A DNA stretch of 7,748 nt from Bacteroidales bacterium (GTDB lineage: Bacteria; Bacteroidota; Bacteroidia; Bacteroidales; Bacteroidaceae). The notes under the pieces were generated by a model. The model saw only the letters and a program-made list of their open reading frames with translations, was not told the origin of the DNA and ran no database searches. The translations under genes and the position numbers were made by a program. Shown here one piece after another: positions 1-4,738 of this stretch. How positions within the stretch are numbered: the first letter of the stretch is position 1; each line of letters starts with the position of its first letter. The stretch spans positions 1 to 7,748 of the forward strand of contig JAUNIV010000097.1 of the NCBI GenBank assembly GCA_030523385.1, in the 5' to 3' direction.

Positions 1-21
1 CTCTATATCTTTTTGTCTCAT
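1..21 (-). CDS. Possible start of a further gene, cut by the window edge
   Basis: An ATG at 19-21 (minus strand) opens seven codons, MRQKDIE, that stay open to the window edge. It is preceded by AGAAAGGA about five bases upstream, a reasonable ribosome binding site, and it follows the terminator that closes the fimbrillin array, so it would be a separate transcription unit or a read-through product. Seven residues are too few to assign a family. The call rests only on the start codon, the upstream purine stretch and the position, and it could be chance. Confidence 0.3.
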
Positions 22-52
22 TGTTATCCTTTCTGCATTATGGTTAAGTCTT

Positions 53-100
53 CTTATTAAAACCGCAGCCTGCTAACCTCTCTCGGTCGGCAGGCTGCGG
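53..100 (-). terminator. Rho-independent terminator closing the fimbrillin array
   Basis: A perfect 11-bp inverted repeat (63-73 with 90-100; arm CCGCAGCCTGC) encloses a 16-nt loop. Read on the minus strand the stem is followed at once by TTTTAATAAG. The T-rich side lies only on the minus-strand exit, so it serves the leftward array ending at 162. The plus-strand exit (GTGTCTGTGG) has no T tract. This is the strongest hairpin I found in the window. Confidence 0.85.
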
Positions 101-115
101 GTGTCTGTGGTTGCT

Positions 116-149
116 GCCGAACACTAATACTCCCGTTCGGCTTGGGAGT
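116..149. repeat. Two overlapping, mutually exclusive inverted repeats in the 3' trailer
   Basis: GCCGAAC (116-122) pairs with GTTCGGC (135-141), and ACTCCC (129-134) can instead pair with GGGAGT (144-149). The second arm of the first hairpin lies in the loop of the second, so only one can form at a time. Both sit between the stop codon at 162 and the terminator stem. Neither is followed by a T tract. They may protect the 3' end of the transcript, or they may have no role. Confidence 0.35.
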
Positions 150-161
150 TTATTGTTATTT

Positions 162-1751
162 TCAATACTCTTGTATAATATTGTCCCAGTCTATACTCGG
201 GTCATAATTAAGTCGCAAAAGGTATGAATCTTTTGTCCCTTCTGGAACGTATATGGCTTTTAAATTGTCAGGAAAAAGCATTGTTCCACAAAATGGAGGA
301 GTCGTGCCCTCGAAAGTTACGCTTTCCAATTCTGCTTGTTTCCAGAACATATATGCGCCAAAATTTTTTACACTTCTAGGAATAGTTACTTCCTTCAGAT
401 TTCCCTCCTCAAAAGCATTCGGTTTAATTGTTTCTACAGTTTCCGGCAGAGTAAGAGAGGTTATATTTGTGGAACGGAATGCGTAAAGTCCAATAGAAAC
501 GGTTCCTTTCGGAAGTACCAAAGACGTAATCGGTATCTTTATTATGTCATATCCACTGGTATAATGAGATAAAAACATATCAGGAATCTCGGTCGAAGTG
601 CAGTCTCCCATATCCAGCGTGCTAATTGCATCAAGATTATTTTTGATATAGGTTGCCAATGTGCTAAAGTCATTTTCTGACATAAAGCCTTTAATAACAA
701 GTGTCTTGCTATCTCCGACGGCTTTCGCAATAGCACTTTCTGTCAATATTCCGTTTTGTAATAATGTAATGGAATGTGTGTCCTCATCCACTTCAAGACC
801 AGGATCTTCCTCCGCTTCCCCACCTTCCACGTTGGTCGGTTCATTCCACGGATTTACCTGCACGGAGTTTATCACGATGCCGTTCTTACCCACCGTCAGA
901 CGGTAGTCGTAACTGTAACCTGCTTCGTGGGCGGGTATGCCCTTCACGTAAAGCGTCTCGCCGTCGATTGTCACTTCCATGAAGTTCTCATTGTCCGTTG
1001 CTGTTGCCGAAGGAACGACGAGGGCTGTAGCCGTACTATTGGTACCCATGTCCGCACTATTCAGTGGAGTAATGGGCAGGGCATTGCCAGTACCAGTTAC
1101 GGCAGGCTCTGTGCCGGAATAATCCACGTTGGCAATGGTGAAGGGCGAATAAATCTTCACGCTGCACTTGCTGTCTGCTGCATACTGGTCGCCGAAACCG
1201 TCGATGGTCACACGGATGCGTGCTGTGCGGCGTTGCATGGTGAACGTGGCGGAGTTGTTGGTTCCTTTAGTCACCGTACCGCTATAGGTCATGTAGTCGG
1301 CATCGGCTATTTGGTACGGTTCGTCCTCTGCTGCATTTTCGTCTTTCTCGCCACTCTGGTTCTTCGGCAGTGTGAACGCAGTCATGCTTGCTGCGATGGG
1401 GTAATATGCCTGCAACTGCATAGTTGTTTCCGTGGCGGAACTCCACATCAGGTACGATGTACCCTGTTGAGGCAACCAGCTGTTTCCATCCAGAGTGTAT
1501 GTGTAGAAACTTGCCCCGTCGCGGCTCACATTGAGTTGGTCTCCATTGGCGAACTGCGTGCTTACATCGGCTTCGGGCGTGGTACGTGTCACCACTATTC
1601 CGCTTACCGAAGGTTGTATGCGCACGGCGTTGGGGTTGGCATCGTAAGGTGTGACGGTCATTTCGTCGTCACTACTGCAAGCTGCCACGGCGAGCAACAA
1701 TGCCGAGGCGGCTATATAAGGATATATCTTCATATTTTCTGTTTTTTTCAT
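162..1751 (-). CDS. Fimbrillin-family lipoprotein fused to a BspA-type leucine-rich repeat domain
   Basis: The protein has 529 residues from the ATG at 1751. A lipoprotein signal peptide ends in VAAC (Cys25) and is followed by the acidic SSDDE. A Thr-Arg lies at 55-56. The fimbrillin-like part runs to about residue 312, includes the amphipathic stretch FTMQRRTARIRVTI, and closes with the family-typical VNPWNEP...GGEA. From about 325 the sequence changes to the lead-in seen in BspA-like proteins (KTLVIKGFMSENDF, then ISTLDMGDC), followed by LRR_5 repeats (SLTLPETVETIKPNAF, EVTIPRSVKNFGAYMF, SVTFEGTTPP). BspA-type repeats mediate binding to host and bacterial surfaces in other Bacteroidetes, so a tip or accessory adhesin role is inferred. 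An ATG at 1802 would overlap the upstream gene by 26 nt. The ATG at 1733 gives an 18-residue pre-Cys signal and is a fair alternative. The gap to the preceding gene is 25 nt, so the two are probably co-transcribed. Confidence 0.88.
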   Translation of the reverse strand: MKKTENMKIYPYIAASALLLAVAACSSDDEMTVTPYDANPNAVRIQPSVSGIVVTRTTPEADVSTQFANGDQLNVSRDGASFYTYTLDGNSWLPQQGTSYLMWSSATETTMQLQAYYPIAASMTAFTLPKNQSGEKDENAAEDEPYQIADADYMTYSGTVTKGTNNSATFTMQRRTARIRVTIDGFGDQYAADSKCSVKIYSPFTIANVDYSGTEPAVTGTGNALPITPLNSADMGTNSTATALVVPSATATDNENFMEVTIDGETLYVKGIPAHEAGYSYDYRLTVGKNGIVINSVQVNPWNEPTNVEGGEAEEDPGLEVDEDTHSITLLQNGILTESAIAKAVGDSKTLVIKGFMSENDFSTLATYIKNNLDAISTLDMGDCTSTEIPDMFLSHYTSGYDIIKIPITSLVLPKGTVSIGLYAFRSTNITSLTLPETVETIKPNAFEEGNLKEVTIPRSVKNFGAYMFWKQAELESVTFEGTTPPFCGTMLFPDNLKAIYVPEGTKDSYLLRLNYDPSIDWDNIIQEY

Positions 1752-1776
1752 TTTACTTGGTTCATCTTCAGTTCTA

Positions 1777-2757
1777 TTATTCGGTTTCGAGCTTACCACC
1801 ATTCGGCATTTCAGCTTCTTGCCAATCTTCCACAGTAATGCCGTCCAGCTGCAACACGTCCTTACCCATTTTCAACTTAATAAGGTATTGGTCGCCCTTT
1901 ACGAAATCGTAAGATTCGCCGTGGGTGTAGCCGAATTTTCTACCATTTGTGGTGGTAATGGTCACTGTGAACTGTTCACTGCCCGGCGCGTAGAAGATGT
2001 ACGGCGTAGTGTAAGTGCCGTGGGTTGTGGCAGTGCCTGCGGTGTGACCGTCGTCTGCTATAGCGAATGCCAGCGTGCCGGTAGCATTGGCATCTGCCTC
2101 CAACTTGCCCGTCAGCACATTCAGGCTGCCGCTGATGCGTGTGGTGCTGATGTCAACGTTTTGTATCGGGTTATCGGTCACATTGTTCTGATAGAACTCG
2201 TCGCCAAGTTCTATTTCCACCGCTACTTTGCAGAGGGCGTGATCGAATGTAATGTTAAGCTTTTGGTTCGTGACAAGTGCGCTTGCCGTGTTTTCGTCGG
2301 AAGCCCAAAGCAGGTCATTCTTCACCTCCGTCTGGGATGCTTGCTGGCTCAGGTCGTAGGTCACTTTGTCATCCATCGCTACAGGGTTTGCCGGGGCGTA
2401 AGCATAATATACATAGTTCACATCTTCGCCTTTCCAAAGCATGGACGTGAATTCGTTCTGTGTCCATGTGGTTCCTCCATCCGTTGTAGAGAACACCACG
2501 TTGGGGTAGGTATATTTATCCGACGTATTGTCCCATGAGGCTGTTTCAGTCGGTTTGATGTACAGACCGAGTGTTGTTCCTGTGTATGCCGTAGTGGCAC
2601 GTGTTGTCACCAATCGATTTACTTGGGTGGCGATGCGTATCACCCCGTCTTCGGGCAGTGCGCTCTGCTGTGTACCCATTAGCTCTTCGTTGTTCGAGCA
2701 GCCGGTAAACACTGCGCCTGCCAAGGCTGCCATCAATAAAAGATTTCTTGTTTTCAT
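1777..2757 (-). CDS. Fimbrillin-family lipoprotein (pilin-like), 326 aa
   Basis: The signal peptide MKTRNLLLMAALAGAVFTGC ends in a lipobox with Cys20, followed by SNNEE. Thr-Arg occurs at 52-53. Family marks include DLLWASDE (148-155), the central strand ITFDHALCKVAVEIEL (169-184), and the tail YTHGESYDFVKGDQYLIKLK, then VEDWQ and GGK at the end. This matches the Mfa1/FimA-like fimbrillin superfamily (Pfam Mfa_like_1) in length and order. The C-terminal half follows the same plan as the 313-aa protein at 3782-4723, so the two look like paralogues. As a type V pilin it would be lipidated, moved to the cell surface, trimmed and polymerised; that role is inferred. It is the first fimbrillin after the toxin-antitoxin terminator, so it needs its own promoter or read-through. 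The 75-nt leader shows no clear TAnnTTTG box, only TAATTTTA at 2768-2775, too close to the start to be convincing. Confidence 0.9.
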   Translation of the reverse strand: MKTRNLLLMAALAGAVFTGCSNNEELMGTQQSALPEDGVIRIATQVNRLVTTRATTAYTGTTLGLYIKPTETASWDNTSDKYTYPNVVFSTTDGGTTWTQNEFTSMLWKGEDVNYVYYAYAPANPVAMDDKVTYDLSQQASQTEVKNDLLWASDENTASALVTNQKLNITFDHALCKVAVEIELGDEFYQNNVTDNPIQNVDISTTRISGSLNVLTGKLEADANATGTLAFAIADDGHTAGTATTHGTYTTPYIFYAPGSEQFTVTITTTNGRKFGYTHGESYDFVKGDQYLIKLKMGKDVLQLDGITVEDWQEAEMPNGGKLETE

Positions 2758-2819
2758 TGTCTATCTATAAAATTAAAGTTTCCATATTCACTTTTCTTGT
2801 TTGGATGCTTTTCGATACC

Positions 2820-2863
2820 TTGGAAACGAAAACGTCCCGTAGCACCTTGCGGTGTGCGGGACG
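2820..2863 (-). terminator. Rho-independent terminator of the toxin-antitoxin operon
   Basis: CGTCCCG (2833-2839) pairs with CGGGACG (2857-2863), and after a small internal loop CACC (2843-2846) pairs with GGTG (2851-2854) around a TTGC tetraloop. On the minus strand the stem is followed by TTTTCGTTT. It lies 43 nt past the stop of the small gene at 2907. It would separate the toxin-antitoxin transcript from the fimbrillin gene that starts at 2757. Confidence 0.75.
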
Positions 2864-2906
2864 AGAAACTTTCTTTTGTCTGTTGTGAGGCTTGTCAGCC
2901 ACCTTT

Positions 2907-3065
2907 TCAAGAATTCTCTTTTGGAGGGTTTTCTTTTTTTGATGCGGCTTTTTTTCTTGTTCGTAGTTGTTGGACGATGCTTACGCCATCCATGGCATTA
3001 AGCAGAGTGCGTAATGCACGACATAGTGCAGGATTCTCCACGCTGATTGTCATTTGCTGTGCCAT
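2907..3065 (-). CDS. Small basic protein (52 aa) downstream of the PIN toxin; unknown function
   Basis: An open frame from ATG at 3063-3065 to TGA at 2907-2909 encodes 52 residues, beginning MAQQMTISVENPALCRALRT and continuing LLNAMDGVSIVQQLRTRKKA, then a Lys-rich tail (ASKKENPPKENS). A second Met at residue 5 is a possible start. It begins 12 nt after the toxin stop codon and ends just before a terminator, so it is probably the third gene of the operon. The pattern MTISVEN, then ALCRALRTLLNAMDGV, then SIVQQ suggests a short strand, one amphipathic helix and a second strand, with a disordered basic tail. I do not recognise the family. It could be a second antitoxin, a nucleic-acid-binding accessory protein, or a chance frame. 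The operon position and the protein-like N-terminal half are the support. Confidence 0.6.
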   Translation of the reverse strand: MAQQMTISVENPALCRALRTLLNAMDGVSIVQQLRTRKKAASKKENPPKENS

Positions 3066-3077
3066 AATCTTTACTTA

Positions 3078-3500
3078 TTATTTTTTGTTGAATACTAAAT
3101 CAAGTCCTTGCCTGCGATAAAATTCGAAGCGTGTGTCACTCGATATAAGCGGTAAACGCTCGGTCATGGCATGGGCTATGATAACATGGTCTGAAGGATC
3201 TTTATGACATTGCACTTCGTTGATTTCCATTCGCGAATAGGTCAAGATATGTTCTTTCTGCACAGGAAGAAATTCTATGAAATATTCATTTTCTATGGAA
3301 TGCAACATATCTTCCGGTGACTTCCAACGTTTAGAAAACAATCCTTTGTTGCGATAAGCCACAACCAGCTCCTTAGCCGACTCGGTACTTGCATATAATA
3401 GTGTATCCGGCTCTTCCATGATGGCCTTGACATCATTATCTAGCAAATCTGGGTCACCTATCATATAGACAATGATATTGGTGTCAATCAGATACCTCAT
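3078..3500 (-). CDS. PIN-domain ribonuclease toxin, VapC-like (type II toxin-antitoxin)
   Basis: The protein has 140 residues, within the usual VapC range. The N-terminus MRYLIDTNIIVYMIGD is the classic first PIN strand, with Asp6 in DTN. Other acidic residues sit where the metal site expects them: Glu44 in SAKEL (Glu40 nearby), Asp104 in DPSDHVIIAHA, and Asp122 in SSDTRF. PIN proteins of this kind cut RNA with Mg2+ or Mn2+ and are held inactive by a partner antitoxin; the RNA target cannot be read from sequence. The start at 3500 is chosen because the DTN strand begins there and because ATGA couples it to the stop of the upstream 49-codon gene. A longer start at 3563 would add 21 residues with no PIN similarity that overlap the antitoxin. 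By hand count, GC over 3121-3360 is about 40%, below the neighbouring fimbrillin genes. Confidence 0.88.
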   Translation of the reverse strand: MRYLIDTNIIVYMIGDPDLLDNDVKAIMEEPDTLLYASTESAKELVVAYRNKGLFSKRWKSPEDMLHSIENEYFIEFLPVQKEHILTYSRMEINEVQCHKDPSDHVIIAHAMTERLPLISSDTRFEFYRRQGLDLVFNKK

Positions 3501-3646
3501 AGTGCGAACAATGTAGGGTCGTTGATAATTACGCTGCCTTTCAATCTTTGTGCAGCTTCCCATGCCTTGCTCACCTTCCTTTTTTTGTCCTTTGCTTCTG
3601 TCTGCTTCTGAGACTCGGTAGTTACAGTCTTCTTTACTTCTTTCAT
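3497..3646 (-). CDS. Antitoxin candidate paired with the PIN toxin, 49 aa
   Basis: The frame runs from ATG at 3644-3646 to TGA at 3497-3499, and the stop overlaps the toxin ATG by two bases in ATGA, a sign of translational coupling. The protein starts MKEVKKTVTTESQKQTEAKD, has a basic KKRKVSK stretch, then AWEAAQRLKGSVIINDPTLF near the C-terminus. The Lys-rich first half could contact the operator DNA, and the hydrophobic C-terminal segment could be the part that binds and blocks the PIN active site; both are inferences from gene order and composition. No ribbon-helix-helix, AbrB or Phd fold is evident in so short a protein. A good Bacteroidetes promoter box lies 27 nt upstream. I am confident it is a gene and fairly confident it is the antitoxin. 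Confidence 0.75.
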   Translation of the reverse strand: MKEVKKTVTTESQKQTEAKDKKRKVSKAWEAAQRLKGSVIINDPTLFAL

Positions 3647-3672
3647 CGCTATCTGTTTTTTGCTTACAGATG

Positions 3673-3706
3673 CAAAGGTAGCATATTTTTCCTAATCACC
3701 GCACAA
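3673..3706 (-). promoter_or_regulatory. Bacteroidetes-type promoter for the toxin-antitoxin operon
   Basis: On the minus strand TACCTTTG (3673-3680) is a full match to the Bacteroides -7 consensus TAnnTTTG. A TTG that could act as the -33 element is at 3704-3706, separated by 23 nt, slightly longer than usual. Transcription would begin near 3665, giving a leader of about 20 nt before the antitoxin ATG at 3646. No Shine-Dalgarno sequence is visible, as is common in this phylum. Confidence 0.7.
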
Positions 3707-3750
3707 GCAGCCGGGAAAGTTTCTCGCTTCCAATATGTCAAAGAGCGTTT

Positions 3751-3782
3751 AATTCCTAATTCTTCATTCTCAATTCTTCATT
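3751..3782. repeat. Short AT-rich direct repeats at the end of the 313-aa fimbrillin gene
   Basis: AATTCTTCATT occurs at 3758-3768 and 3772-3782, 14 nt apart, preceded by a partial unit AATTCCT at 3751. On the minus strand this reads as repeating GAATGAAGAATT-like units starting just after the stop codon. Runs of this type are, from memory, scattered in Bacteroidales intergenic DNA. No function can be assigned from sequence. The repeat lies on the toxin-antitoxin side of the gene junction and could mark an insertion boundary. Confidence 0.5.
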
Positions 3783-4723
3783 TAATCGACCGCTTCTCCT
3801 CCGTCAATCACGTCACCCTTCTGCCAGTCGTTCACGGTCACGTCGCCCAGTTCAATGCGGTCACGTCCTACAATGAGGTCTACGGTGGTGTACTTGCCGC
3901 TTTCCAGCTTGATGTCGCCGGAGTGGGTGTAGGTGTAATCCTTGCCGCCGATGCGGATGATGATAGTGTGGAAGCCCGACTGCGGTACCATGATGGAGGC
4001 ATAGCTTAGGGCATTGTCCGCCTGCGGCGTGGCAAGTGCTGTGAGCGAAATGTTCTCCTTGGCCGCTCCGTCGGCTGTCACTGTCTTTTCGAGGTAGTTC
4101 ACCGTGGCAGTGGTGGCTGCATTCTGTGCCGTTACGCTCTGTACCGTGGGCGTGCTGCCCCACTGGGTGCGGAACTTCAGGTTGACGATGAGCTTCGCCA
4201 TCACGTGGTCAAACTCCAAGTCCACCATTCCGCCGGGTGCGGTCGTAGCGGACCATCCTTTCAGGTTGGTGGCTACAAGCAGGTCGCTTGCCGCCTGATT
4301 GGTGGCATCGAGCGTATAGCTGTCTGCCGTAAGGTCGGTCACAGCGGAGGCTATCTGCGTCTTGGCGGGATGTATGCCAATGAAGTAGTGTTCGCTGCCT
4401 TGGTCTGCCCATAGCATCTGCGGCGAGGCTGTCCATGTCTTACCATTGTAGGTGTTGATGCTGTTGTTCACCACAAGGCTGTTGAAGTCAAACTCCGTAG
4501 CTTTGCCCGTCCACGCATAGACGCTGATTTGGTCGTCAGCCTCGAAGTGCTGCGAGCCGTCGGCATCGGTGGCAACACGGGTCATTCGCCCGATGCTGGT
4601 GTTTACGGTGATGTACTTGGCAGCCGGTTGCACGGAGTTTTCGTGGTCGTTGCTGCAACTGCTGATGGCTGCCAGTGCGACTGCCATTACTGCAAGGGTT
4701 GTAGTCGTCTTCATTTTTTTCAT
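3782..4723 (-). CDS. Fimbrillin-family lipoprotein (pilin-like), 313 aa
   Basis: The signal peptide ends in ISSC (Cys23), followed by SNDHE, and Thr-Arg is at 48-49. The family pattern is complete: FEADDQISVYAW (60-71), SPQMLWADQ, SDLLVATNLKG (146-155), the central strand LEFDHVMAKLIVNLKF (169-184), and the closing KDYTYTHSGDIKLESGKY, then VNDWQKGDVIDGGEA. It is a fimbrillin of the Mfa_like_1 type, and its C-terminal half follows the same order of motifs as the 326-aa protein at 1777-2757. The likely role is a pilus subunit or minor fimbrial component at the cell surface (inferred). The start is 15 nt after the stop of the GLUG fusion gene, so they share a transcript. A second Met at residue 4 is an equally possible start. 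No terminator follows, so transcripts may run into the toxin-antitoxin operon. Confidence 0.9.
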   Translation of the reverse strand: MKKMKTTTTLAVMAVALAAISSCSNDHENSVQPAAKYITVNTSIGRMTRVATDADGSQHFEADDQISVYAWTGKATEFDFNSLVVNNSINTYNGKTWTASPQMLWADQGSEHYFIGIHPAKTQIASAVTDLTADSYTLDATNQAASDLLVATNLKGWSATTAPGGMVDLEFDHVMAKLIVNLKFRTQWGSTPTVQSVTAQNAATTATVNYLEKTVTADGAAKENISLTALATPQADNALSYASIMVPQSGFHTIIIRIGGKDYTYTHSGDIKLESGKYTTVDLIVGRDRIELGDVTVNDWQKGDVIDGGEAVD

Positions 4724-4738
4724 ATATTGTTTTTGATG

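Larger units (their letters stand above)
2862..3726. repeat. 12-bp perfect inverted repeat bracketing the toxin-antitoxin operon
   Basis: CGAGAAACTTTC at 2862-2873 recurs as its exact reverse complement, GAAAGTTTCTCG, at 3715-3726. Pairing stops immediately on both sides. The pair spans 865 bp and encloses the promoter, antitoxin, toxin and small gene almost exactly; the left copy touches the terminator stem. No target-site duplication or transposase was seen. A few 12-bp inverted pairs are expected by chance in a window of this size, so only the placement is suggestive. Confidence 0.35.

Noticed and set aside
1752..1802. Longer start for the fimbrillin/LRR gene at 1802
   Set aside because: It would overlap the upstream gene by 26 nt and place 17 polar residues before the signal peptide.
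774..1838. Plus-strand open frame of 354 codons opposite the fimbrillin/LRR gene
   Set aside because: Its product is rich in Cys, His, Arg and Val with no domain or signal peptide, and the opposite strand encodes a clear lipoprotein. It is a shadow of the GC-rich coding strand.
1819..2538. Plus-strand open frame of 239 codons opposite the 326-aa fimbrillin
   Set aside because: It has the same shadow character, no recognisable domain, and lies wholly within a well-supported gene on the other strand.
2768..2775. TAATTTTA as a promoter box for the 326-aa fimbrillin
   Set aside because: It misses the final G of TAnnTTTG, has no TTTG at the right distance upstream, and lies only about 10 nt from the start codon.
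2797..3120. Plus-strand open frame of 107 codons across the toxin operon end
   Set aside because: It runs through the terminator hairpin and across the 52-codon gene and the toxin end. The product is Phe/Cys-rich with no protein-like pattern.
3501..3563. Longer start for the PIN toxin, adding 21 residues
   Set aside because: The extra residues overlap the antitoxin gene in another frame and precede the natural first PIN strand. The ATGA overlap marks 3500 as the start.
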